A stretch of 38,201 nucleotides of DNA from JAIMBK01 sp040755975. Lineage in GTDB: Bacteria > Bacillota > Desulfotomaculia > Desulfotomaculales > Nap2-2B. Location of the stretch: assembly GCA_040755975.1 (NCBI GenBank), contig JBFLZY010000021.1:1-38201 (forward strand). The letters run 5' to 3'. Below are positions 8,627 to 16,309 of the stretch, in pieces; position 1 is the stretch's first letter, and each line of letters opens with the position of its first letter. The translations under genes were made by a program, and so were the position numbers. The notes below the pieces were generated by a model, which made no database searches, had not been told where the DNA came from, and saw only the letters and a list, made by a program, of their open reading frames with translations.

Positions 8627-8881
8627 GGGCTGGAATTGTCCGGCTCGCTCCGATGCTCCGGGCCGACGAGACATCGGCTTGGTTCGGAGCAAACCAGGCA
8701 GCGCTGCAAAATGCGCGCGCAACATTAGTTTTTTACCCTCCTGGGCTAATTAGCGATTACTGTTTACACTTTTGCAAAGTGGTACCGGCGCGTTTCGCGC
8801 TGCCGGTTCGCTTGCCTCACCTGCGCCGTGTCTCGTTACCGGCCCTTCGCATATGTCGCTCGCCCGGACAAATTCCAGCCC
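8627..8881. repeat. R1 dispersed inverted-repeat element, copy B
   Basis: This 255-bp copy has the same ends as copy A: GGGCTGGAATTGTCCGG at the left and the complement of GGGCTGGAATTTGTCCGG at the right. Its interior matches the inverted copy C closely, for example GGGCCGACGAGACATCGGC, TGGTTCGGAGC and CGCCGTGTCTCGTTACCGGC. It has no ORF. It occupies the glyQ upstream region, so any glyQS transcript starting upstream would read through it. Confidence 0.82.
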
Positions 8882-9171
8882 TCATTTTCATGCTTTTATG
8901 AAGAGGACGGCAGTCCTCGTGGGGAACTCCCCAAAAAACAGTCACCGGTTGTCGGATATGAGAGTAAATCTCCAGCCCGGCAAATTCCCCGCAAGGAAAA
9001 TTTGCGTAAAGAAGCACTCGCTGCGTTTTTACCCAGTTAATTACTGACCTTGCGGACAAAAAGGGGGTGCCCCCCTCTTTGGCAGTTAAGTTTTTCTTGG
9101 CCATAAAGCGATAGTAATAATGTACTAAAACTGAAAGGGAAAGTCAATTATGGGCAGGGAATTCGCGGGGT
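8882..9171. other. Intergenic stretch between R1 copy B and the UBA-like gene
   Basis: About 290 bp with no convincing gene. It holds the terminator described at 9058-9075. I found no recognisable T-box, riboswitch or clear promoter for glyQS here. Confidence 0.5.
9058..9075 (-). terminator. G/C hairpin with U-run after the UBA-like gene
   Basis: On the minus strand GGGGGGCACCCCC is followed directly by a run of T. The hairpin is short with a tight loop, about 95 bp beyond the stop of the gene at 9172. Confidence 0.5.
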
Positions 9172-9579
9172 TTAACCGGCGGGTTCCGGAGGTTCCTGGT
9201 CCGGCCAGGCGATCTCCAGGGAATATTGCCGGGCCATGGCGGTAACGGCTCCCAGGGTTGCTAAAAGAGCCAGTTCACTCCGCAACAAGGCGCCGGCGAT
9301 GCCCAGCACCCCCACAACGGCGGGAATCTGCAGCACCGTTTTGTCGTCTCGTTTCAATAAAAGACGGACGTTTTTGCCTTTCGCCCATAACACCCGGATC
9401 TGCTCCCCAAGTTCGGAACGATAATCCTGAATTCTTTCGCCAAGTTTTTTGCTCTTCTCTTCCAGGTTAATCAACGCCTGCACAACGTCGGAACCCGCTT
9501 CTTCCAAAGCCTCTTTTGCTTCCTTATAACTGATGCCCATCCTGGCCCGCAGCAGGTCGATTTTTTCCAGATCGTTCAT
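9172..9579 (-). CDS. Small UBA-like/DUF4342 membrane protein
   Basis: The 135-residue protein has an N-terminal UBA/EF-Ts-like three-helix unit (residues 1-42: ARMGISYKEAKEALEEAGSDVVQALINLEE). A charged linker follows, then a hydrophobic segment (about 85-115) that may span the membrane, then an acidic/proline tail. This matches proteins annotated DUF4342 in Clostridia. Function is unknown. ATG at 9579 is preceded by GGAGGT at a normal distance. It lies 181 bp after recO on the same strand. Confidence 0.8.
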   Translation of the reverse strand: MNDLEKIDLLRARMGISYKEAKEALEEAGSDVVQALINLEEKSKKLGERIQDYRSELGEQIRVLWAKGKNVRLLLKRDDKTVLQIPAVVGVLGIAGALLRSELALLATLGAVTAMARQYSLEIAWPDQEPPEPAG

Positions 9580-9760
9580 GCCAATTTCGACCTCCGTATC
9601 ATCGCAAGTTTTCTGCCGAACTTTCCTTTCCCGTTCCAGCCCGGCGCCGGGTTGTCCTTCTTTCCCGGCTTTTTCCCTGCATCTGGGCGTCCTTAGCGCG
9701 CCTTTGTGCTTTTAAATATATTAACCGTGGAGAGAGTTTTTATGCATTTTTTATGCACCG

Positions 9761-10510
9761 TCAGGGGCGGCCGTCCGGCTCCCGCCAGTATTCCGCCACC
9801 CTGCCCCGGTAGCCCAGGTGATATTCCAGGTAACTTTCTAAAATTGCTTTTAATTCTTTTTTGGCCCGGGCGCCAACCTTTAAATTTTCCAGCCTGGCCA
9901 GTTCCCAGTGCAGAAATAACTTCATCGTCTCCACCGTCCCCCGCTGACACCAGAAAACGGATTCCCCTTTTTTGGCGCAGGAAGCGCAGAGCACCCCCCC
10001 GGACGCCGCTGAAAAGCCCACCGGCGTCCCCGCCAGCGCACCGCGGCAACCCGCGCAACGCTGCAAAACAGGCCGGTATCCCAAAAAGCCCACCAGCTTG
10101 CTTTCAAAGGCCCGGGCAAGCACCTCCGCATCCCCCCGGGGAAGCAGCCGGAAGGCCTGCAACAAAAGCAAAAAAACATTCTCATTGGCCTCGCCCTCTG
10201 CCGTTAAATTTTCCACTAGTTCGGCCAGGTACGTGGCGTAAGCGAGCGTGCGCAGGTTTTCCTGCAGGTCCGGAAACAATTCCAGGCCCGCACACTGGCT
10301 GACTGAATCCATTTCCCGCCCTTTATGCAAAAGAAACCGGGAACAACAAAATGGCTGCACAAAACCCCTTTTGCGGCTGGTCGGTTTGCGCGCCCCGTGG
10401 GCCATCACCCGGATTTTTCCGTATTCCCGCGAAAACAAGACGAGGAGCAGGTCAGCTTCCCGGACATTAACGGTTCTCAAGACCACGGCATCGGTTTTAT
10501 ATAACTTCAA
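9761..10510 (-). CDS. recO: DNA repair protein RecO
   Basis: RecO loads RecA onto SSB-coated single-stranded DNA in the RecFOR pathway. The 249-residue protein has the N-terminal OB fold (YKTDAVVLRTVNVREADLLLVLFSREYGKI), a helical middle, and a zinc site CAGC...CASC near residues 150-180. Start is TTG at 10510, with AGGGGAG 3-4 nt upstream. Its place ahead of glyQS is the same as in Bacillus. Confidence 0.95.
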   Translation of the reverse strand: MKLYKTDAVVLRTVNVREADLLLVLFSREYGKIRVMAHGARKPTSRKRGFVQPFCCSRFLLHKGREMDSVSQCAGLELFPDLQENLRTLAYATYLAELVENLTAEGEANENVFLLLLQAFRLLPRGDAEVLARAFESKLVGFLGYRPVLQRCAGCRGALAGTPVGFSAASGGVLCASCAKKGESVFWCQRGTVETMKLFLHWELARLENLKVGARAKKELKAILESYLEYHLGYRGRVAEYWREPDGRP

Positions 10511-10637
10511 TTGCTCCCCTCAACCCCCGCCAGGCCAGGCCAAAGCATTTCCGATCTTTTCGCCGCTTGCCGCCCAATTTCCTTTCAAAACAACATGAAA
10601 ATATCGCCGGCAATGACCATATATTTTACTGATCACA

Positions 10638-11387
10638 ATGCGGTCGGGGGGAGAAAATATTAAAGTTATTGTCCTGCGCACCGGTTTCTTTGGCAAGTTG
10701 CTGCTGGTTGCCTTGCTGGCCTTTTGCTTCACCCTTTGCACCAACCGCCTGGTCGACGCCAAACGTCAGGAGTCAGTGCGCGCTCTTTCCTGGGCGCTGG
10801 CGACAAAAGTGGTGGTGATTGATCCGGGGCACGGAGGGGTAGATCCTGGCGCAGTTGGAAAAAATAATATTCTGGAAAAAGATATTGTGCTGGAAGTTGG
10901 CCATAAATTAGCGGTTTTCCTTCAGCAGGGCGGCGCGCAAACGATCATGACCAGAAAAACCGATACGGACTTAAGCGACCCGGAACTGCGCGGCTTATCC
11001 GCAAAGAAACGCCAGGACCTGGCCCGGAGGGTGGCTCTGGCTAACGATAGCGGGGCGGACCTGATGATCAGCATCCACATTAACAGTTTTCCGGACACCC
11101 GCCAGCACGGCGCGCAAACTTTCTACCAGGCCAGCTTGTCCGAGAGCCGCCTCCTTGCCCTTGCCATCCAGAAAGAACTTAACTATCTGCTCAAAGATGA
11201 TCGCCGGACGCCGCTGACTGGTAATTATTATATTTTAAAAGAAACGAAAATTCCTGCAGTGATTGTAGAAATTGGCTTTTTAAGCAACCCGCAGGAATAT
11301 AGACTGCTTCAGGATCCGGCTTACCAGACGAAAATTGCCTGGTCTTTATATGCCGGCCTCGTCTACTATTTTGCTTCGGGAAGTTGA
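10638..11387 (+). CDS. cwlD: N-acetylmuramoyl-L-alanine amidase CwlD
   Basis: CwlD cleaves the stem peptide from muramic acid during spore cortex synthesis so that muramic-delta-lactam can form. An N-terminal hydrophobic segment (about residues 16-36) is followed by one Amidase_3 domain with zinc ligands and catalytic residues in IDPGHGG, ILEKD, SIHINS and VEIGFLSNP. ATG at 10638 has no ribosome site. An in-frame ATT at 10659 sits 5 nt after GGGGGGAG and gives an N-terminus IKVIVLR, so that may be the real start. The gene is divergent from recO. Confidence 0.92.
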   Translation: MRSGGENIKVIVLRTGFFGKLLLVALLAFCFTLCTNRLVDAKRQESVRALSWALATKVVVIDPGHGGVDPGAVGKNNILEKDIVLEVGHKLAVFLQQGGAQTIMTRKTDTDLSDPELRGLSAKKRQDLARRVALANDSGADLMISIHINSFPDTRQHGAQTFYQASLSESRLLALAIQKELNYLLKDDRRTPLTGNYYILKETKIPAVIVEIGFLSNPQEYRLLQDPAYQTKIAWSLYAGLVYYFASGS

Positions 11388-11407
11388 GCAAAGGTGAAGG
11401 TGAGAAA

Positions 11408-12316
11408 ATGAAAGGGCAGGAAATGGCCCGGCTGACCAATATCTGGAGCAAGGTTTTTCAGCAAGACGGCCGGCAGGTTTCCCGGGTGGTGATTGAATCC
11501 ACCCTCCCTCTTACCTACCAGCTGAAAAGAATCAATCAGGTCATCGCGTTTACGATTTATAAGGCCGTCCCCAATATGTACTGCGACACCCTGGCCGTTT
11601 ATGACGGTTTGGTGAATGAAATCGCGGTTCAACCGGAAGAAAATAACTGCGTAACCGTCTACATAACTCTTAACCACCAGGCGTCCTGCGCGGTCACCTC
11701 CGTCGCGGGCCTCCCCGCGCGCACCGTCTTATCGTTTGACCGCTCTTGCCTGGAGGAACTCTTTTCAGAACGCCGGATCGTTATCGACGCCGGCCACGGG
11801 GGGCGGGACACAGGGGGGTGCGGTCCCGTGGACTTACTGGAAAAAAACGTCGTCCTGACCATGGCCCAGCGGTTGAAAAACCACCTGGTCCAGGTGGGAG
11901 CACAAATCTGGTTGACGCGCGAGGGCGATCAGGACTTGCCCCCGCTTGAGCGCCTCAACCTGGCCAGGGAGAAAAGGGCGCACGTCTTTCTCAGCTTCCA
12001 CACAAACTACAACAAGGACAGCCGGGTTGGCGGCCTGGCGATCAACTACAACCCCGCCCATTCCGCCGGCCCGCGCCTGGCCCGGCTTACCTGCGAAGAA
12101 CTGGTTAGAAAAATCAGGCGCGACGTCCTGGAAATCAAAGCAGATAAAGAATTATCCGCGTTGGGACCGATCCCGGGCCTGAAAATTAAACCCGTCACCA
12201 TCTCCAACTGGGTAGAAGAAGGATTGCTGAGAAACCCTACCTCATACGATAAAATTGCCCTGGGCGTTTTGAACGGGTTGAGAAGATATTTTTCCAATTA
12301 CCGGACGTCTGCATAG
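11408..12316 (+). CDS. Second Amidase_3 protein, no signal peptide
   Basis: The 302-residue protein has a C-terminal Amidase_3 domain (IDAGHGGRDTG, LLEKN, SFHTNYN and VEEGLLRNP supply the zinc and catalytic residues). The N-terminal half (about 1-120) resembles the AMIN-type beta domain that binds cell wall. No signal sequence or membrane segment is visible, which is odd for a wall hydrolase. ATG at 11408 follows AAGGTGAG by 3 nt; an in-frame TTG at 11384 overlaps the cwlD stop but has no ribosome site. It is probably cotranscribed with cwlD. The final motif is looser than in CwlD, so activity is less certain. Confidence 0.85.
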   Translation: MKGQEMARLTNIWSKVFQQDGRQVSRVVIESTLPLTYQLKRINQVIAFTIYKAVPNMYCDTLAVYDGLVNEIAVQPEENNCVTVYITLNHQASCAVTSVAGLPARTVLSFDRSCLEELFSERRIVIDAGHGGRDTGGCGPVDLLEKNVVLTMAQRLKNHLVQVGAQIWLTREGDQDLPPLERLNLAREKRAHVFLSFHTNYNKDSRVGGLAINYNPAHSAGPRLARLTCEELVRKIRRDVLEIKADKELSALGPIPGLKIKPVTISNWVEEGLLRNPTSYDKIALGVLNGLRRYFSNYRTSA

Positions 12317-12390
12317 TTACAAATAATCTACAGAAAATAATCTACAAAACAATAACAGGAGCCTCACCCGGTGGTGGGGTTAATATTTTC

Positions 12391-12473
12391 CCTTCGGGGT
12401 AAATGTTCACTTAACCCGTCGGGGCATGCCCCGGCTTAAGTCGAGCGGTTTCACTGCACATTCACCCTTCGGA
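12391..12473. repeat. R2 palindromic repeat, copy 1
   Basis: The centre CGGGGCATGCCCCG is flanked by arms GGTAAATGTTCACTTAACCC on the left and TTAAGTCGAGCGGTTTC followed by ACATTCACCC on the right, so the outer ends are themselves inverted repeats. CATGCCCCGGCTTAAGTCG recurs exactly at 22812. The element ends just before the in-frame ATG at 12475, which is therefore unlikely to be the start of the next gene. Confidence 0.75.
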
Positions 12474-12531
12474 CATGCCACTGCCGTGTTTTGATCGAAG
12501 ATCGACCCATGCTCTCGCGAGGTGTTGCCGG

Positions 12532-13458
12532 TTGAACTGGCTGCGTTGGACGCTTTTAATTATCGCTTTCACGGGGTTGTTCTGCTGGCCCGGGAAAACC
12601 GCCGCTGAAATCCAAAAGCACAGGTGCGGCGCGGAAGAACCAGTAATCTTGAGCAGACCTTTTCAAAAAGGTGCGGACGTTTTCAACCTGCAGCGCTGCC
12701 TTGCCGGCCTGGGGTACTACCAAAAGGCCCCGGACGGTTTTTACGGAAAAAGCACTATCGACGCCCTCAAATCCTTTCAAAAAGATTACGGCTTGCCGGC
12801 AACGGGCCTGATTACTCCGGCCACCTGGGCGGCAATCAGCCGGGCAATGGTCAAGCGCGTGGATACCCTGGCCAGGTTCGGGGAGTTTTACGACGTTACC
12901 TTGCTGGTGGATACCTTCAACCTTACTTTGACGGTGCTTTCGCACGGCGAACCGGTCCGGAAATACCCGGTGGCCGTGGGCAAACCCGGCTCCGAAACGC
13001 CCATAGGAATCTGGAAAGTGACCGACAAGTCTGATGAACCCGCTCCCGGCACCGGCACGCGCTGGCTGGGGTTAAACGTGCCCTGCGGAAATTTCGGCGT
13101 GCACGGGACGGACAATCCCTGGTCCATCGGCACTTACGCCAGCGGGGGCTGCGTGCGCCTGCACAACGCCCACATCCAGGAGATTTACCCGCTGGTTCCC
13201 GTCGGCGCGTGGGTAATCATCGTCGGCAACCCCTTCGGACGCTTCGGAGAAGAATATCCCTTGTTGCAACAGGGCGACTGCAGCCCGGCGGTGCGGGAAG
13301 TTCAGTATAAGTTAAAGCGGCTGGGCTTCTATCAGGGGGAACCGGACAGCATTTTCGGCCCGGGCACAGCCCGGGCGGTAAAAGCTTTCCGGAAAAAGCA
13401 CGGCCTTGCCGAAGGAACTTACGTGGACGAAGAAATTTACCACCTGCTCGGCCTGTAG
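12532..13458 (+). CDS. L,D-transpeptidase with two peptidoglycan-binding domains
   Basis: This exported enzyme (308 residues) probably makes or remodels 3-3 cross-links or attaches proteins in peptidoglycan. In order: signal peptide (NWLRWTLLIIAFTGLF), PG_binding_1 repeat (about 45-105), YkuD catalytic domain (about 118-235) with HGTDNPWSIGTYASGGCVR containing the active Cys, and a second PG_binding_1 repeat (about 245-305). TTG at 12532 follows GAGGTG by 7 nt and begins the signal peptide. The longer reading from 12475 starts at the edge of an R2 repeat. Confidence 0.92.
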   Translation: MNWLRWTLLIIAFTGLFCWPGKTAAEIQKHRCGAEEPVILSRPFQKGADVFNLQRCLAGLGYYQKAPDGFYGKSTIDALKSFQKDYGLPATGLITPATWAAISRAMVKRVDTLARFGEFYDVTLLVDTFNLTLTVLSHGEPVRKYPVAVGKPGSETPIGIWKVTDKSDEPAPGTGTRWLGLNVPCGNFGVHGTDNPWSIGTYASGGCVRLHNAHIQEIYPLVPVGAWVIIVGNPFGRFGEEYPLLQQGDCSPAVREVQYKLKRLGFYQGEPDSIFGPGTARAVKAFRKKHGLAEGTYVDEEIYHLLGL

Positions 13459-13567
13459 CAAAATTTTAGCTAAAACATCAGGTGAGCTTTGGATCCGTCC
13501 TTGCTTCTTTAACATCTCTTTCTCCCCTCTCACCATCTTTTTCCCAAATACAAGGCTAAATTCCTGT

Positions 13568-13595
13568 TTTACCATCCTTTTCCCCCGCATATAAT
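13568..13595 (+). promoter_or_regulatory. Candidate sigma-A promoter of amj
   Basis: TTTACC (13568-13573), a 16-bp spacer and a perfect TATAAT (13590-13595) lie about 90 bp upstream of the flippase gene. Confidence 0.6.
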
Positions 13596-13685
13596 TTTCC
13601 GGAGGAAAAAATTTTCATAACTGTTAATTCCCTTCCGGCGCCTGACGTCTGACGGCCGACGACTGTTACAGGCAGGTGGTAAAAG

Positions 13686-14516
13686 ATTGACCGGCTGCTG
13701 GTAGTCGCCCTTCTCACGACAGTAATCCACATGACCGATACACTGGTGTATGCCGTGCGCTTCTCGGGCGTTTCCACGAAAAGGCTGGCCACGGCTTTTT
13801 CCCTTTTTCAAATTATCTCCCTATTGGCCAGTACGGCCAACCTTATTCAGGCTCCTCTGCTCTCCTCCGTGGTCGAACAGGTCATCAACATCGGTCTAAA
13901 GGAAACCGCCCACCATCAGGAATTACTGCTGCAATTAAATTACCAGATTCGCCTGGTCATCCTGTCGGCAACGGCGGGAACGGTTGCCGGCGTCCTTTTC
14001 ACGCCGGTGTTTATTTACGTTTTTACCAGGATCATTTTCCTTTTTGAGAAAGCCGGCTCCATTCCCAGGCTCATCCTGATGCTCTTATCGCCCCGCTGGG
14101 TTTTTTTACTTATCTCGAAAAGGTCCTTATGGTCCGCCCGGCGCAAGGTTTTCTCCAGGCGGAACATCCCGCTCACCTTTCTGGCGGCCAACGTAATCAT
14201 TATCGGCATCTGGACGACGGGGGTCCTCTCCGCCCTTTACGCCGGGGCTTTGATCCCGGATTACCGCTCTACCGCCAGCCTGCTCTCCGGTGTCGTCAAC
14301 GGGATGGCCACCATCCTCTCCGCAGTGGTGGTCGACCCCACGGCGGCCACTATCACGGACCAGGCCCTGCGCGGCGAGAGAGACCAGAACGACGTCAAAC
14401 AAATGGTTTATTGTCTGTGCCTGACCAGAATTCTGGGCACGTTCCTCGCTCAGTTTCTTTTCTTGCCGGCGGCTGATTTAATTAAATGCTCCGCGCTGTT
14501 CATCGTCGGGCTCTAA
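13686..14516 (+). CDS. amj: Lipid II flippase, Amj family
   Basis: Amj (YdaH) flips lipid II across the membrane as an alternative to MurJ. The sequence has about six hydrophobic segments and the family's N-terminal block, including TLVYAVRFSGVSTKRLA and STANLIQAPLLSS. The conserved first helix begins before the first ATG (13731). Reading upstream, IDRLLVVALLTTVIHMTDTL is in frame, with a stop at 13680. That leaves ATT at 13686, 5 nt after AGGTGGT, as the best start (276 residues). It follows cwlD, a second amidase and an L,D-transpeptidase, so it fits an envelope or spore-wall block. Confidence 0.88.
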   Translation: MDRLLVVALLTTVIHMTDTLVYAVRFSGVSTKRLATAFSLFQIISLLASTANLIQAPLLSSVVEQVINIGLKETAHHQELLLQLNYQIRLVILSATAGTVAGVLFTPVFIYVFTRIIFLFEKAGSIPRLILMLLSPRWVFLLISKRSLWSARRKVFSRRNIPLTFLAANVIIIGIWTTGVLSALYAGALIPDYRSTASLLSGVVNGMATILSAVVVDPTAATITDQALRGERDQNDVKQMVYCLCLTRILGTFLAQFLFLPAADLIKCSALFIVGL

Positions 14517-14650
14517 CCCCGGTTCAGGGGAGAAGAAAAGACAGGCACAAATCGTTTTGCTCCCGACATACTTTATACTAGCTTATTCCCGGCATATTTT
14601 TATGGATATTTCAGGATATTTTTGTTAAATATATTTTAGGTGATTGGCTT

Positions 14651-15292
14651 ATGGGCTGGGCCGTAATCCCGATCCGAACCCACGTAGTTACGGAACAGGA
14701 CGATATTGTGGAACTGGTCCGCCGGTATACCGAAGGCATTGCCGGACCCAAAGACATCATCGCCGTAGCGGAAAGCGTCGTAGCCATTACCCAGCATAGG
14801 GCAATTTTACCGGAAGTTGTGCGGCCCGGGCTGGCAGCCAGGTTTTTATGCCGCTTTCCCGCCAAACACGGCAGCCTGGCTACGCCGGGCGCCATGCAAC
14901 TGGCCATCCAGGAAGCGGGCCTGCCCAGGATCTTGCTGGGTTGCGCGGCTGCCCTCGCCGGCCGCCTGATCGGCAAAAAAGGGTACTTCTACCTGGTGGC
15001 CGGCAGGGAACTGGCCTTGATCGACGATATTGCCGGCACCATGTGGCCATACGAAAAACACATCATCCTCGGCCCGAAGGAACCGGAAAGGGTAGTCCGT
15101 TCGATCCGGGCAGCAACCGGTTCCGAAGCAGTGATTGCCGACGTAAACGATCTGCAATGCGTGGATGTGCTGGCCGCAACCAGCCAGGAAAGCGACCGGA
15201 TAGCCAGGGAAGCTCTGACAGGGAATCCTTTTGGCAACGACGATCAACAAACGCCTATTGTGATCATCAAAAATAACTGGGAAGGGATGTGA
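14651..15292 (+). CDS. CofE-like (F420-0:gamma-glutamyl ligase domain) protein
   Basis: The 213-residue protein resembles the N-terminal ligase domain of CofE. It has a short strand VIPIRTHVV, the DIIAVAESVVAITQHR segment, and a later block on diphosphate/metal handling (EKHIILGP, AVIADVND). CofE adds glutamate to F420-0, but no other F420 gene is present. The short form occurs in Clostridia, to my recollection, with no assigned substrate. ATG at 14651 follows TAGGTGATT. It ends 6 bp before the arginine decarboxylase start, so the two are coupled and may act on the same metabolite. Glutamylation of a polyamine or agmatine is only a guess. Confidence 0.8.
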   Translation: MGWAVIPIRTHVVTEQDDIVELVRRYTEGIAGPKDIIAVAESVVAITQHRAILPEVVRPGLAARFLCRFPAKHGSLATPGAMQLAIQEAGLPRILLGCAAALAGRLIGKKGYFYLVAGRELALIDDIAGTMWPYEKHIILGPKEPERVVRSIRAATGSEAVIADVNDLQCVDVLAATSQESDRIAREALTGNPFGNDDQQTPIVIIKNNWEGM

Positions 15293-15298
15293 AAAGAC

Positions 15299-15757
15299 TT
15301 GTTACCCACACCAGCGAAATTTACTTTGGTGGCCGGATCAGGAGAAGGGGGAACGCCCCTTAACGCTTTTGACCGGGCCCTGCTGGCGGCAAAGGCGGGA
15401 AATGTAAACCTGGTGAGGGTGAGCAGCATTCTCCCGCCGGGGGCGACGTACGTAGAAAAAATCGCTTTGCCGCCGGGAGCCCTGGTGCCTGTGGCCTACG
15501 GCGCACTTATTTCCACCACTCCGGGCGAAACCATCAGTGCGGCGGTGGGCGTAGGCATCCCCGCCGAGGGCTTCGGCGTAATCATGGAATATTCCGGGCG
15601 CTTTTCGAAGCAGGAAGTCGAAAATATACTGCGCCGGATGGTCGCCGAGGCTTTCGAAGTACGGGGACTGCCATTGGTCAAATACATGGCCAAGGCCGTT
15701 GAACACAAGGTAATCGAAACCGGCGCAGTATTTGCCGGGGTAATTTTATGGTACTGA
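15299..15757 (+). CDS. pdaD: Pyruvoyl-dependent arginine decarboxylase
   Basis: PvlArgDC converts arginine to agmatine and CO2, the first step to putrescine. The 152-residue proenzyme cleaves itself to create a pyruvoyl group. The Ser-Ser of the processing site is seen at residues 42-43 in RVSSILPPGA. GTPLNAFDRALLAA and GFGVIMEYSG are typical of the family. Start is TTG at 15299. A terminator follows at 15781. No agmatinase, agmatine deiminase or spermidine synthase gene is in the window. Confidence 0.93.
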   Translation: MLPTPAKFTLVAGSGEGGTPLNAFDRALLAAKAGNVNLVRVSSILPPGATYVEKIALPPGALVPVAYGALISTTPGETISAAVGVGIPAEGFGVIMEYSGRFSKQEVENILRRMVAEAFEVRGLPLVKYMAKAVEHKVIETGAVFAGVILWY

Positions 15758-15780
15758 TTAATTAAAAATTACTCATTTTT

Positions 15781-15813
15781 GAGCGGGACGGTAAGAACCC
15801 GCTCTTTGTTTTT
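15781..15813 (+). terminator. Intrinsic terminator after pdaD
   Basis: Perfect 7-bp stem GAGCGGG/CCCGCTC with a 10-nt loop, followed by TTTGTTTTT. It closes the CofE-like/pdaD operon. Confidence 0.85.
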
Positions 15814-15864
15814 CAACGTAGACCCCCATGCCGCTTTTTGCGACACCAACAGGGGATGAAAACT

Positions 15865-16129
15865 TCCGGCCCGCCGTTCGATTTGAGGAGCGACATATGC
15901 TAAAGGCGCCGGTAACGAGACACGGCGCAGGTGAGGTCAGCGAACCGGCAGCGCGAATGGCGCAGTTAACAGGGTGCGAAAAGAGCATCGGCAACGCCAG
16001 AAGAGATTGTAGCGATAGAAAACTAATGAACCACGCGCATTATGCAGCGTTGCCTGGTTCGCTCCGAACCAAGCCGCTGTCTCGTCGGCCCGCAGCATCG
16101 GAGCGACGGCAAACGAACGGCGGGCCGGA
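15865..16129. repeat. R1 dispersed inverted-repeat element, copy C (inverted, different ends)
   Basis: Perfect 16-bp terminal inverted repeats (TCCGGCCCGCCGTTCG at 15865-15880 and its complement at 16114-16129) bound a 265-bp element. Its interior, read on the minus strand, matches copy B closely (GGGCCGACGAGACAGCGGC, TGGTTCGGAGCGAACCAGGC, CGCCGTGTCTCGTTACCGGC). The ends are unlike the GGGCTGGAATT ends of copies A and B, while subterminal TCGCTCC/GAGCGAC blocks are shared. It has no ORF. Confidence 0.82.
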
Positions 16130-16309
16130 GGACTATTTTCAGAGTAGAAAATTTGTTGGCGTTTTATGTCAAAAAAGAAGGAAAATCGCCAGCTAAAGAG
16201 AATTTAGCACATAAACAAGCGCAAACTTACCATTTTTTGGGCGGGAGGCATTGTCAATCAAGCCCCGCTAATTGCTCTGCACGGAACCGGTCTACCAGGG
16301 AGGTGAAGT
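16130..16309. other. Intergenic stretch upstream of the membrane/TPR gene
   Basis: About 180 bp between R1 copy C and the next gene. I see only the ribosome site GGGAGGTGA just before 16310. No convincing promoter or RNA element is visible. Confidence 0.5.

Noticed and set aside
8770..8800. AGTGGTACCGGCGCG resembling a T-box core near glyQ
   Set aside because: It is on the plus strand, opposite to glyQ, has an extra base in the core, and lies in R1 copy B; copy C does not conserve it.
10580..10637. Possible sigma-E or sigma-G promoter upstream of cwlD
   Set aside because: CATATATT and AATATC-like boxes occur, but the spacing (about 12 bp) does not fit.
13601..13655. Short frame starting at ATT after GGAGG upstream of amj
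   Set aside because: It has only 13 codons and no evidence beyond the ribosome site; it could be chance in an AT-rich leader.
4263..16129. R1 elements as insertion sequences or a CRISPR-like array
   Set aside because: There is no transposase frame in any copy and no regular spacing or spacers; they are dispersed single elements.
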